A DNA stretch of 64,000 nucleotides, from positions 19,082,913 to 19,146,912 of the forward strand of contig NC_053147.1 of the NCBI RefSeq assembly GCF_016808335.1, in the 5' to 3' direction. The position numbers were made by a program, and so were the translations under genes. Under the pieces are notes generated by a model, which made no database searches, was not told the origin of the DNA, and was given only the letters and a program-made list of their open reading frames with translations. The DNA comes from Panicum virgatum. Taxonomy: Eukaryota > Streptophyta > Magnoliopsida > Poales > Poaceae. Positions 14,729-26,390 of this stretch are shown here, in pieces. Each line of letters begins with the position of its first letter. Position 1 is the stretch's first letter.

Positions 14729-17700
14729 CTAACCATTTGAGGCAAAGGCTATTGAAACATGTGGTGATGCCTTGGGATACATCTTCAGAGGGGTGATGGC
14801 CTGAACGACAGCTTCATATAGCATACCTGAGTGTGGATACACAGTCAAGGAGGTGAGCTCCCGTGCCAGGGCGAGGATGTGCCTGGCGAAGCAGATCTCC
14901 ACGGTGCCTCCTCCGAAATTATCCATCACAAGAAACTGCAGGGTGTCAGCTATGCAGGGGATGATAAATTCTTCTTGATGGACCTGGAGCTCCTCTGAAG
15001 GATTGGCATCATCCACATGCTGTGGAACAAGATTACAAGGATGCATGACTAATCAATGAGATTACATTGCAACTATTAGTGGTGGAATCGATCCGATGGG
15101 CAGACATACCGAAAGTGTGATCTGTCCAATGCAAGGTTGGTTCTGAAGCAGATGAAGGAGTTTTATGATCTGTTGCATATCTGACACGTGAAGGACAACA
15201 CTGAAGGTGACAAGATGGGGCAGAGGTGCTATGCGGCAGCTACGTAGCAGTTCAGATGGTGAATATGTTAGCATGATGTATCAATTTGTACCAAATGATA
15301 GAAATGTATTAATGCAGACACAAAATAATGCACTACCAATCCATACTATAAAGATAAAAAACAATTGAAAATCTTTCTCACCTATATTGGATCCACCTTA
15401 CCCCTCACGCTGGACCCACATGTCGGATCCGAGGAGGGTGGGAGAGACTACAGACCCATAGAAATTGAGAGTTAGGAGATGTTTCTACCAAAAAATAAAT
15501 TCTTTTCTCACCTAAAAATTAGTCTGCCCACGTCTGTACCCGCACGGGAAAATCGCACCCCGCCCACGCCATCTATGCCACCCCTTCCAATCTACGCTGC
15601 CTCTTCCCCCCTTCTCGGACGAGGTTCCTGCGCCGTGGCGCCCTACCCATGTCCTACACCACGCCCCAACACTCGTTTTGGATTTAGGGGGAAGCGGGAG
15701 CTGTACATCAGGACGCGGCACACAGCAAGGTGAGTTGATCATCGTCGAACATGGTGTCACTGTGACGGTGTGGGTTTCGAGCTCTGCAACCTGGCTGCTG
15801 GCTCCGATGCTCTCGTTAGTGAGGTGGCGTAGGAGGGCACAACAGTCTCGTGGGCTCGTGGCAGGTGGCCAAGTGGCAACCGGTCTTCATCACGGTTGAT
15901 CACCATAATTTTCCTGCTGAAATCTCCTCTTCCATTATTGTTCCCTATCCATGCCTACCACCAGTATTTACTGAAGCTATGCGTATGGTGCTGGTTGGGT
16001 TCCATGGCTTTAGAAACCGCTAGGAGAATTCGCGTTTTGCATCTACAGTTGGTTTTATTCCCTGCATCAAATGGTGTGGCGCTTTCTGAACTTTTCTGCA
16101 ATGGGTGTGCCGTGGGCGCCGCCAGTTTTTTTTCCTACGGCTAATGAGTAGTGTATTCAATGAGGATATTCCTAAGTGCGTTTTTTGGCATTTGTGCAAC
16201 AATTTACAGGTTGCATATATAGAGTCTTGTTAACTTGTACGTGTGCTCTTGGCAAACTATTGTTTGATTTGGTTTTAATTTGATGACAGTTAACGTGGAG
16301 GGGTGCCAGTTTTACTGCCCTTAGGTACAGGTGATATGCTTGGTTACCCATCTGATGACAGGCTTTCTTATTGTGCACAATTCTTCCCAAGTTCACCTCA
16401 GTACCTAACCTCCAAAGTATATACTTAATAACATTTAAACTCCTGTATCTTTAAACCTCAACTTCTTAATTGTTTTAGCTCCATTCATATTCTAATAGGT
16501 TTGTATTGATCTAAGTTATGAGACTGCAGTAACGTCTATCACGGTACATGTGCATTTTCAAATTAAAAGCTAATTAGGTTTGTACAAATATGCAGCGACA
16601 ACTTAAATGCATTACCTTATCAGCATATGGGCTGTTGTAGCTAATATCATGGCAATAAAGCTTCATAATCTAATAGGTTTGTATTGATCTAAGTTATGAG
16701 ACTGCAGTAACGTCTATCACGGTACATGTGCATTTTCAAATTAAAAGCTAATTAGGTTTGTACAAATATGCAGCGACAACTTAAATGCATTACCTTATCA
16801 GCATATGGGCTGTTGTAGCTAATATCATGGCAATAAAGCACGAAGCCGTGTGTAACAACTACACGTTGAATGGACCACCACCTGCTAATTAACTTTCTTG
16901 CACTTTCGTCCTCGCTTCGCACAAAAGATTGCAACCGGAGTTAACAGCTTCCTAGAGCCACCTATTTAAGCTGGTCTAACTCCTCTTGCCTAAGCAATGT
17001 GGGACTATTTCCCTTGGCTGCTGCTAGTGCACCCACTAGCACACATGTTGGGCCTAGCCCAACAGCCACACGGGCTGGGCTGTTACACCGTGTAACTCGC
17101 GCAGTGCCCCTGGAGTGAGCAAATGGATCTGAAGCCTCGCGCCATCCAACGGGAGCACACTTGGGCACAAGCAAGACAGCTGTGGCGTGTATAGGCTGAT
17201 GCCGCCTATCGCCGTGCACGACCACATATGCAATCTAGTCACACTATTGGACACCAGACTGAGGCCATCTGGGCCGCAGCCTCTGATGAGCATGCAGCAA
17301 CCAAGCACGATGGTGCGAATGCTGTAGAGGTAAGGTATGACGGATGACAGGGCCACGCCGCAGAAAGCGCACCCCGTCAGCCTGAGCTCTACCAGCGAGC
17401 TGAGGTGGTCGCCGTCGATGGGTGTCAGGGCAAAGAAACCCAAAGCAAGCCTCTTGAAGCTGCTGGGGAGGAGATGGAGCGGGAACATGTTCTCGGTACC
17501 TGTCGTGTTCATCAGCACCAACTCCTCCAGGCCGCCTCTCCCCTCCTCCACCTGCTCCTTGGCCTGTAGCTGCTCCATCCAGAGCCCCGTCACATCAGGT
17601 GAGAGACGTCCTAACGAGTCGACGTGGATGCAACCGATGGGTCCCGGGTGCTCCGCCAGCACGAGCCCGATGGCGTAGACGCTGATCTTGTCAGAAGCAT

Positions 17701-17869
17701 AGGCGAGGTCGGGGGCGAGGTCGACGATGCACTCGACGAGTCTGGTGGCGTCGATCACCAACGGGGCGTTCCTCCAGGCGTGTTCCCAATGCCCCATCTC
17801 CCCCGCCGCCAATGCTTCTTGTGCCTCCTCCCGCGGTCCGAGGACGAACCCGTGCAGAAGGAGGTCCAT
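14729..17869 (-). pseudogene. F-box/FBD-type leucine-rich gene, eroded
   Basis: The 5' block (17869 to about 17200) starts MDLLLHGFVLG, where a very degenerate F-box would be (ending AWRNAPLVID). It continues with leucine-rich segments such as AEHPGPIGCIHVDSLGRLSP, LEELVLMN, LHLLPSSFKRLALGFF and LSSLVELRLTGCAFCGVAL. The 3' block has two pieces: 15274-15062 (LTYSPSELLRSCRIAPLPHLVTF) and 15030-14729, whose IADTLQFLVMDNFGGG and RHILALARELTSLTVYP resemble an FBD domain. F-box proteins of this type are substrate adaptors of SCF ubiquitin ligases. About 1.9 kb with a tandem duplication separates the two halves, in place of an intron or by insertion. The degenerate F-box makes a pseudogene likelier than a working gene; splice sites could not be fixed. 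Confidence 0.55.
16484..16839. repeat. 178-bp tandem duplication
   Basis: 16484-16661 and 16662-16839 are two head-to-tail copies, essentially identical by eye apart from the first few bases. The unit holds no ORF or known motif. It lies between the two halves of the F-box gene. Confidence 0.95.
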
Positions 17870-18211
17870 GTTCACCTCCTGGAGCTGGTACCGCTCCTCC
17901 CCTCGCCCTGCTCCCGCGCCACTAGGACGATGGTGGCGTCCGCACATGGAGGGAGCATCCGCCACGCCCTCGGGATGGTCTCCGGCGTGTGCGCCACCAT
18001 CTCTTCTGTCTCGATCGAGGATGGATTTTGGGGTTGATTTGGCTGGTGTTGATCGTGTTTTGCTTCGCTGCTTCGATTCGACCGTTCCAGAGGGGGCGTG
18101 TTGCAGAGGGGGGTGGATTTGGGGGCAGATTTCTAGAAGGTTGAGCGGGTTGTGCACGGCAGAAGGAGCGGAACGGCGGAAGCCGCCTCTGCCTGGTTTG
18201 CTCGCTATTGT

Positions 18212-19502
18212 CAGTGCCGGCCCTAGGATTTTGAATGCCCTATGGAGAACTCATCGTGACGGCTCCTCGAGAGTCTAGATCTTATATAAAATCTTATTAT
18301 ATATATATTATATACTTATATTTTTTTAATTTATTGTTGGGAATTATGGTGGCCATATACCCACTAAGCTGAGGACCTACACCTAAGACACACCCACTCA
18401 CTCTAGAGTTGGTTAGTCTTCTTTTTCAATTTCTACCTAATTTATGTATAAGGTCATTTCGAAGGCAGAGCCGCTTTTTTTGCTTCCGGGTGGGAGAGCC
18501 TTCTTACGATGAAGCCCAGACCCTTTGTGATCCCGGGTGGCAGAGCCAGCCTACGATGGATCCCAACTTATACACTAAGTACTTAGAAACTAGGAGACTA
18601 ACACTTATAAAACACTTTTTATTACAACAAAATAGTATTACATAAGAGTACACATTACACCCTCTTTTTGTGGCTATCATAGCACTCACCCTTCTCATCT
18701 ACCATGCTCTTAGATAGATGATATGGCAAGGAGGGGTTCGCTATTTATAGGCCAAGGTGGATCATAGGGTGGTGATATGTGTCCCCCCTTCTAGAGAATT
18801 CCTAAATATTACAAGGTTTTCTAATTTATTTATTACTAATTCTAAAATACTCCATGAAAATATCTTCTTATTGCCTTGTGGAGAATACTCTAAAAGGTTG
18901 CCTTGCATTCTTGCAACATTTAACATGTTTGATAATTATCGGAAAACATTGTAAACTAAAACAATAGTTTATTTGTACTTCTAGAATTAATTTGATTACC
19001 ATATATTTGCACTCCATAATATCCATTGGCTCACAAAAAGATACTTCTTCTGCCGTTTCTTGATGCAAAATCATCAAGACGGTATTGAGATCAATAGTGT
19101 CCAATATTGCCTTCTCTATGTTGCACACTACAAAGCCACTTAATCTTTCTTGTGACATAGTTGATCTCAAATCGTTGTTCAGCAACTTTAGTTTTGAGAA
19201 GCTACAATCAGAAGCTACAATCACAAGTACAGTTAAGAGGATTCAATAAGTAACCAAATTATTTGGATAGCAATCTGCAGCCATAACAAACTTCAGAATC
19301 TCAAGCACTGACATTAAAGAATCTGGCAAAATTACTTGCAACACCTTTAATGCTTAGCTTTTGGCCTCTTAGACTGCGATCACATAGACCAACTGGTCAG
19401 TAGCCGTATTGTATGTACATAATACATACCTAAGCTTGGGCCCCCTCCTGGCTTGGGCCCTCGGCCGTCGCAGATGATGGCCTACCCCTAGGGCCAGCAC
19501 TG
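18212..19502 (-). mobile_element. hAT-family element, internally deleted, with perfect 8-bp target duplication
   Basis: The left end is CAGTGCCGGCCCTAGG (18212-18227). The right end, read on the minus strand, is CAGTGCTGGCCCTAGG (19502-19487), matching at 15 of 16 bases. The flanks carry the identical 8-mer GCTATTGT at 18204-18211 and 19503-19510. Eight-bp duplications and CAG-type termini are diagnostic of hAT elements. At 1291 bp it keeps only the end of a transposase gene, so it is non-autonomous. Confidence 0.92.
18990..19360 (-). pseudogene. hAT transposase C-terminal (dimerisation) fragment
   Basis: The translation contains SFSKLKLLNNDLRSTMSQER and then IEKAILDTIDLNTVL, the conserved hAT C-terminal dimerisation region as found in MYM-type zinc-finger transposases of plants. 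Upstream residues (LPDSLMSVLEILKFVMAADC, then LLTVLVIVASDCSFS) continue it with a stop between. The N-terminal BED finger and most of the RNase H-like core are missing. Orientation is minus, inside the element with the 8-bp duplication. Confidence 0.85.
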
Positions 19503-20350
19503 GCTATTGTTGGGCCGGTCCGGACCTTGTGACGCTGGCAATTGCCCAATTAGCACGGGCACAACCCGTTGCGGCGGGGTACGGACGGCAGAAGCATACC
19601 TCAAAAAAAAAAATCAATGCATCAGGAGGGGGTCCCACGATCCCATCTATCTATATTCACCATATTATAAAAAAATCTATGTTGAGGAAGATGAATAAGC
19701 CATCCATCGCACAGGTATAGGTCCATCTTATTCCTCCGGCCATCCTTCGCCCCGCCTTCTCGTTCTTCTCCCTGGCCGTCAGCTCCCACCACCTCCCACC
19801 CACCACCGCGCACCTGCCCACCACCCACTGCTATTTTCGATCTCGCTATTCCCGACCTTCTCCTCGCTCCCGCCGCCGGCCACCGCTCACCTGGGATCTA
19901 ACCATGCCCAGCCGGAAGCGCTCCCACGCCGTCGTGCCTCCATCGCCGGGCCATCGCCAACCTCTCCTCTAAAGCCCCAGTTAACCTAAAAACCTAACCT
20001 CCACTGCTTTGACCACCCCCTGGCCGCCGGAGCTCTCACCAACAGTCGCTCCCCCCTACCACCCCCACTCCGAGTTGGGGCAGTGCGACAAGGCCGCTGA
20101 GTAGGTGCGCAGGGCTAGCAACATCGCAAAGAGATCGAGGGGCAGAGACAGTGGAGGGGCTGTGTTAGGGTTTTTGGGGAGACGATCCAACAGACGTAAT
20201 TTTTAGTGCGAATCTCAAACACTAACTTGAATGTAGGAAAGAAAAAAAAATTCACAAAATATATAGGATTCCCGATATATTAAGCCCGTGATGGAACTGG
20301 ATGTGGAACTCCTTGATGAGGACTCGAGCTCGTGATGGAGAAGGCCCAAG
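19503..20350. other. Intergenic, GC-rich, no gene recognised
   Basis: The sequence is pyrimidine- and proline-codon-rich, like a gene 5' region, but no ORF has a recognisable motif. It ends where a small inverted-repeat element begins. Confidence 0.4.
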
Positions 20351-20358
20351 TATATTAT

Positions 20359-20578
20359 GAGCATCTCTAGTAGTCTTCCATTTTCCAATAAACTTCTACT
20401 CTTGAAAAAAAGATGTGCTCCAACAGTTCCCCAATATATCTCCCTCCCCAATAACTATTGAGTAGTCCCAATATTTTACCCCAACTGCCCTCAAATAAAA
20501 CGAGAGTTCATGCTCTCAATAATACATGAATATATTTCTTACTGGGAAGTATTTATTGGGGAACTGCTGGAGATGCTG
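20359..20578. mobile_element. Tourist-like MITE
   Basis: The left end is GAGCATCTCTAGTAG. The right end, read on the minus strand, is CAGCATCTCCAGCAG. The ~220 bp between are AT-rich and non-coding. GAGCATCTCCA-type ends are typical of small PIF/Harbinger derivatives in grasses. I could not settle the 3-bp target duplication (TTA on the left, TAA on the right). Confidence 0.6.
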
Positions 20579-20744
20579 TAAGCCCGAGTAGTGCTGGGTC
20601 TGCGCACCCCGGTGCAATTTGAAGGCCTTTGTGCTGCTCATTCCCGTTGTGCACCAGAACGTAGAGGTGGTAGAGGACCTTAATTTTTAGACTAGATAAT
20701 GTAAGAGCAGAGCTCTAAAAGGGACGGGCTCAAATCTAAAGCAA

Positions 20745-20790
20745 CTAGTAAGGTGACCGCGCGGTAGCTAGTTTTTTATTTAACATTTAA
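20745..20790 (-). other. Helitron 3' terminus with GC-rich palindrome
   Basis: On the plus strand the order is ACTAGTAAGGTGACC, then CGCGCGGTAGCTAGT. The matching end at 56868-56910 reads ACTAGTAAGATGGCC ... GCGCGGTAGCTAGT. The shared end motif, the CTAG terminus and the palindrome serve as the termination signal in rolling-circle transposition. Confidence 0.75.
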
Positions 20791-21350
20791 AAAACAGCAA
20801 AGTAGTTGCACCAGCATTTGTAATAGTTTTTATGTAAGTTATTTGGTTGCAAATATAAATTAAAACTGAATTAATACTTTTCATTTTTCATTTGGTTTTT
20901 TTATTTACATGTATTTTTTATTTCTTTCCTAATTAATGTAGTATGTTATAATTTTTTATATTAACTTGTAGTTCAAATATATAGGAATCATATAGTAAGA
21001 ACTCTTTGCTTTACTTTAATTATTATGTTTATTGTTAAACAAAATATTTTATATACATTTTAGTACTATCATGTTGTTTTGAGGCCAAACTTTTATACAG
21101 ACCTTAAATAAATTTACGTGTATCATAAAACATTTTTTTATCGGGTGATAATCTTCAACCATCCAAATTTGCTTTAGAATATTTAGATTAATTTGAGATG
21201 AATGTGAAACGACCAATGACCCCTGTCAGCTTAATCCATCCTAACGTGTGGCACATTCTTTGCACAGCGGAGTTGTGGCACATTCAATCCTAGCTGTCCA
21301 GGAGGTGGACATCGAGATTAGTGTTCTGCATGTATAAATGGACTAAATTA

Positions 21351-21690
21351 GGCCGTATTTAGTTCCGTTGCAAAAAAAAATTCAAAGAAATTTTACTAAT
21401 TTGAAGTACTAAATGAAGTCTATTTATAAAACTTTTTGCACAGATGAGTTGTAAATCGCGAGACAAATCTAATGACGCTAATTAATCCATGATTAATTAA
21501 TAATTAGTGGATGATTACTGTAGCATCACTGTTGCAAATCATGGATTAAAGTAGTCTCATTAGATTCGTCTCGCGATTTACAGCCTATCCATGCAAAAAG
21601 TTTTGTAAATAGACTTCATTTAGTACAGCCCATCCATGTAAAAAATTTTGTAAATAAACTTCATTTAGTACTCCATATATGTGTCTGAAA
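21351..21690. mobile_element. Palindromic MITE, 'GTTTAGTTC' family, copy 1
   Basis: Starts GGCCGTATTTAGTTCC and is largely self-complementary: AAATCGCGAGACAAATCTAATGA on one side pairs with TCATTAGATTCGTCTCGCGATTT on the other. The 3' arm has an internal ~54-bp duplication (…AGACTTCATTTAGTAC and …AAACTTCATTTAGTAC). No coding capacity. It shares its sequence with the copies at 24735 and 60547. Confidence 0.75.
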
Positions 21691-21868
21691 TATTTCATGT
21701 GATGTTTTTTTGCGTTTATGCGGTTTACAGTGTGTGTGGTGGGCTAAGGCCGTCTGAGTTCGGGACGCACAATTTTTATGTTTAAAATATTGGACCTCGA
21801 GTGTACTCTGGACCACTCGTTCAAATAGCAAGGATTCTTCTTCGTCTCTGAAGCTCGAGGACTCAGCC

Positions 21869-24500
21869 ATGGCGGATCCGCGGACAATAGGGAGGAATAG
21901 TGCACAACGCCTATCTATAAGTCTGGATCTGAATCAAAGTGTACATAGCGCAAGAGTGAGTGGTGTGGACAGCACCGGCAGAGCAAAGCCACATCGGACG
22001 AACACGGAAGGTGTTGTCTGCACTGTTCATGTAGAACAGATGGGGGTGCAATGTATACAAGGTATGTGGCTATATTACTTAAATGTAGAACAGATGGATC
22101 GTCGATGTGCTGTGAAGGAATGCTAGGGTTGTTCGTGGATTTGGCAGGTGTCGAAGGATTAAGAGGTTCTCGTGCACTTGTGTCTGGAGATTTGGACGCA
22201 TCGACGCCTCGGTGGGTATCGCTTCATTTTCAGATTAACGTGAGGATGGACAAATGTGAATATGTCCTGGTGTATTATTCATTTTCAGGATGAGTTGTTT
22301 CCCGGCGTTAAAGCAAAAGGTGAAATCAATGGACCTTAACCGGGAGGCGAGCAATGGGGAGAGTATGAGGTTCGTAACGTACCTGTCTTTTGTCCATGAC
22401 TTTCCAACTGCACCAATTGTCGAAACCGTGAGGTTTAGTCTGTATTTAGTTTGTTCATAAATGGGGTGTGGTCTGCAAACAGGACTAGTGCTATAGGTGG
22501 TACATATCTTTGGGATGAGGCTTCCAGTACTATGTCAAGGTGAAACATTTATGCCTTTAAGCTCAGTGAATGATTTTTTCGTCGTAGTCATACATGTAAT
22601 CTTGGTGTGTGTTCCTTTCATAGCCACGCAAGTCATGCAATTGAATTAGGTGGATTTGGTTGCAGCATTGAGGATGGTAGCACGCTCAGGTAATGTTTGA
22701 TTAGGTCACCACAATAGGGAACACTACAAATGTCATTTGCTGAGATATTTGTGAGTTCATTGGTGTTGGAAATATATAGAGTTCTTAATTCCTCAGCTTT
22801 AAATTTTTAAGCAGGGCCCTTCTCGAGGACGATGCAGTGTCCGTGAGCCAAAATAGGTACGCTCAACGTTGTGAACTAGTTCATCATGCACTTGTTTTTC
22901 TGTGCACATGGATAGTGGTTGATAATGTCGTGTGCCTTGCAACATTCCCAGTACTACTATGGGTAAATCAAGGATGCATGAGGTGTTCGGTCAAACTGAA
23001 AATGATGACGCAGCTAATGTAAGAGAAAGGTGCGTGTAGAACGTATGCTTATTTCGGCCCATACTATAAGCTAGTCTTTATTTACGGTCTGAGTTAAGCA
23101 TGTGGTTGGTTTCCTGTACTGCAGGTTGGATTGGAGAAACAACATTGATCTGAACATCTTGCCTACGCAAAGCATGTTGCTTCCTGATGCAGAGGACAAG
23201 ACGAATGAAGAACAGAGTGTTGTTGGAGAATCAATTATACAAGTTAGTGCAACAGCTGATGCTACTGTTGGATGGAAGAGAAGGTATGCATCTCGTGATT
23301 ACTTGCTTGCTTTTGTTATCAGCATAAGTATGTACGATGTATTAGTCCTACTTTCAGGTAAAATTAATGGTTAACTAATGAATAATGTGGTTCATAAAAA
23401 ATGGTGCAGGAACATTATAACCAGTGGACCTAATTGCATAGAAGATAGAATTGGTAGAGTGAGTGTACTGCAACAGGCATTGATGAAATTTGCAGATAGG
23501 ACCACAGATTGCATTATTAATCCTGAAGTAGGGATGGAATTTGATGATCTCCATGAGGCATGTGAGTACTACAATCTTTACTCATGGGAGTGTGGTTTTG
23601 GAATACGGAAAGGAAAGAAGCGGTACTCGAATAACCGGGCAAATAGGAAACTACCCGATGATGAAAGATACCAGCTTGGACAAGAATTCAATTGCAGCTG
23701 CGGTGTAAGAAAAAAAACTGAATGCTGCAACAATATTCTTGTTCTGTATCTGTGATACAATAGTACTGATATGTTTTTGTATTTATTTGACAGGGGAAAC
23801 CAGGAGATAATTTGAAGACAACTTCTAGTCGTACCCAATGCCCAGCAATGCTGAGACTTAGCAGAACAGGTAACCATGGTTGGGTTGTTGTCGCGCATAT
23901 TACTGAACATAACCATGAGCTGTCCAACTCTTATGGTGAAAAAAAAACAGTGGCCATCACATTATCACTTGGACAAGTATACCAAAGATTTGGTTAGGAT
24001 GTTGAGAGAAAACAATGTTGGAATAACTAAGTTGTATAGTATATTGGGTAATTTCTTTGGTTCTATGGAAAAGGTGCCAACCACAAAACGATCATTGAAG
24101 AATTTGTGTTAAAAGATTAATCGTGAGCAAGCTGAGGGTGAAATTAAGAAAACGTTAGATCTATTTAGTCAGTTAAGGAAGTCAGATCCAGGTTTCATGT
24201 ATAGTGTGGAAACTGGGGAGGATGGTAGAATCAAAACTCTGATATGGACAAATGGGCGCAGCAGGATGTAGTATGAGCACTTTGGAGATGTAATAACATT
24301 TGACACCACTTACAAGATGAATCTGTACGAAATGCCATTTGGGCTGTTTGTAGGAGTCAACAATCATTTTCAAAGTGTACTATTTGGTGGGGTGCTGATG
24401 ACAGATGAGACAACAGAAAGTTTCAGGTGGGTGTTCAGAGAATTTGTTAATCTAATGGGAGGCAAAGCACCACCGGCTGTCCTAACAGGTCTTATCTTTG
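21869..24500 (+). pseudogene. FAR1/FHY3-like Mutator-type transposase, broken
   Basis: FAR1-type proteins are domesticated or active MULE transposases with a WRKY-GCM1-like DNA-binding domain. Here that domain lies at about 23524-23930 (GMEFDDLHEACEYYNLYSWE, then a Cys region, a WVVVAHITEHNHEL segment) with introns between. The MULE core follows at about 24160-24490 (HFGDVITFDTTYKMNLYEMP, then PFGLFVGVNNHFQSVLFGG). An upstream ORF with ATG at 21869 may be the first exon. Lesions: a frameshift in an A-run near 23945, stop TAA at 24110 and stop TAG at 24269. The gene stops abruptly near 24490, before the second half of the core and the SWIM finger. It lies inside the large Helitron between two direct copies of one MITE. 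Confidence 0.82.
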
Positions 24501-24734
24501 CTTTTCGTATCTGTGATATCCACATAATAAATTTACTGAGGCTGAAGAAATGGTATTTATTTGTTGGTGTGCGGATCAATGCCGCGCGAGGGAGGTTGCA
24601 ACTCCAAGCGAGAGCGCAAGAGGAAGACGGACCACCGGAGGAGCTCCGGATCCTGTTCCTTTGTCTCAGATCCCTTTCTCGAATGCTCCCGACATACTAT
24701 TCTCGAAACTAGAGCACCAGCCCGACCAAATAAC

Positions 24735-24985
24735 GCTCTTGCTAATTTGAAATACTAAATGAAGTCTATTTATAAATTTTTTGCACAGATGAGTTGTAAA
24801 TCGCGAGAAGAATCTAATGATGCTAATTAATCCATGATTAATCAATAATTAGCGGATGATTACTGTAGTATTACTGTTGCAAATCATGGATTAAGTAGGC
24901 TCATTAGATTCGTCTCGCGATTTACAGTCCATCTATGCAAAAAAATTTATAAATAGACTTCATTTAGTACTCCATGCATGTGTCG
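24735..24985. mobile_element. Palindromic MITE, 'GTTTAGTTC' family, copy 2 (5' truncated)
   Basis: Matches copy 1 from its CTAATTTGAAGTACTAAATG segment to the far arm ending TTTAGTACTCCATGCATGTG. It lacks the first ~40 bp of that copy and the internal 54-bp duplication. It marks the downstream side of the FAR1-like pseudogene, in the same orientation as copy 1. Confidence 0.72.
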
Positions 24986-25119
24986 AAATATTCGATGCGA
25001 CGGTGGGCCTAAAAAACGCACCAACGGTAAAAGTCGGCACAGATCTCGATGGATAATGGACGATACCGATAGAAAGCGCCGGAGCTTGACGGAGTAAATT
25101 CCATTTTCGCCATCCTAAC

Positions 25120-25158
25120 CCCCCCCCCCCCCACCGGCCCACCCCCCCCCCCCCCCCA
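25120..25158. repeat. Interrupted poly(C) tracts
   Basis: Two C-runs of roughly 16-19 bases are split by ACCGGCCCA. Such tracts slip in sequencing and assembly, and the G-rich strand can form quadruplexes. Confidence 0.9.
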
Positions 25159-25671
25159 TCTGCATCTTATCTGATTCCTTCTTCTCTGGCGTGAGGCGGC
25201 CCTCCGCCTTGGCCCTGCTCCGACGAGCGGCGGCCCTCGTGATGGCCGCCTGTTCTGCTGTCCGCGCGGCGCGGAGTTCCAGCTGCGGGGCTGCCGTCCG
25301 CCCGTGCCGCCGCGCCGCAGGCGAAGGCTCTGGCAGCAGCATGGCGGCTCCGGCTGGGACGCGCTTCGCTTGTCCGCAATGCTGCGGCAGCTGGACACTC
25401 GGCGCTCGCCCGCGGGTTTGAGCTCTGTGGCAGCAGCATGCCTTATCCGGCAAGGTCGTGCCTTCATATGTATTGTTTTCGAGTTTTGTAGAAGATAAAC
25501 TCAACAATTTCTCTTTATTTTCGGCTCAGATTCAGAAATGGTTTATATGGCCTAGGCTCCATTGTTTTTACTAGTCATCATATATATGTTTTTGCTAAGT
25601 CTTTCAAGTGAATTAACATTCTATTTGAACAGGATCACAAATTTGTCATGGCCATGGAGCTCGTTCGAAAG
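25159..25671. other. GC-rich patch, no gene recognised
   Basis: Arg/Ala-rich ORFs exist in several frames, which is what high GC alone produces. Words such as GCGGCAGCTGGACA recall the GC-rich island at 31.6-32.4 kb in the same Helitron, suggesting a shared origin of the two patches. Confidence 0.35.
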
Positions 25672-25675
25672 TGCT

Positions 25676-25956
25676 TAGGGGTGTTTTAGAACAGGGACTT
25701 AAAAAAAGTCCCAGGGATTTTTTAGTATTTAGAAGTATTAAATAAAGGTTAATTATAAAACTAACTGCAGAACCCTGGGGTTAAACTGCGAGACGAATCT
25801 AATGATGTATTTTAATCTATGATTAGCGAATAGTTACTGTAGCATCACTGTCAAAAAACATTTATAAACAGATTTTATTTAATACTATAAAATAGTAAGA
25901 TTTCTTTTGATGTGATAGAGACTTCTGAAAAAAGTTTGGAACCAAACAGAGCCTAA
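25676..25956. mobile_element. MITE with GGGACTT / CCAAACAGAGCC ends
   Basis: Starts GGGGTGTTTTAGAACAGGGA and ends GTTTGGAACCAAACAGAGCC, an imperfect inverted match, with GAGACGAATCTAATGATG inside. This type of element is very common in grasses. The 3-bp flanks are TTA and TAA, so the duplication is not proven. Confidence 0.6.
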
Positions 25957-25980
25957 ATATTTTTGCGAACAGTACGCGAA

Positions 25981-26390
25981 CTATGTGATCCAGAGTTGCA
26001 TCGAGTGGTGTGCCATCCAATCATATCCAGAAAATTTGCGTTGAAGAACGAAAGTTTTGGCATTTGTGTAGACATGGTCATCGATGGAGTCTTGGATTGT
26101 TGCCAACACTGGTAGGCCTTCAATCGTGGATTTACAGTTTATAGGATTTGATTTATCGCCTCTCATGCATATTTTACCAAGGTCACTCGGGAATTCCCTT
26201 GGAATATATATTATTGGGCAGACGCAGGTATTAATGACATAAGGAATATGATTATCACTATCGGTACACATAGTTCATTATCACTGTCCAGTTCATCCTT
26301 ATTTTATCCTACATATGTTTGAGATTACATTTCACGCGAGGACTATGCCTAACAGTAATATAAAAATGCAGAGCGTGTATCTATTACTGA
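25981..26390 (-). other. Short minus-strand ORF (96 codons) of unknown origin, 3' of the helicase
   Basis: It reads from 26271 to 25981 and includes GLPVLATIQDSIDDHVYTNA. I do not recognise a family. Position between the helicase stop and a MITE, inside the Helitron, makes it a candidate captured gene piece or simply the 3' spacer. Confidence 0.3.

Noticed and set aside
21351..24985. The two MITE copies as LTRs of a retrotransposon
   Set aside because: They are palindromic, carry no TG...CA, primer site or polypurine tract, and differ in length by an internal duplication.
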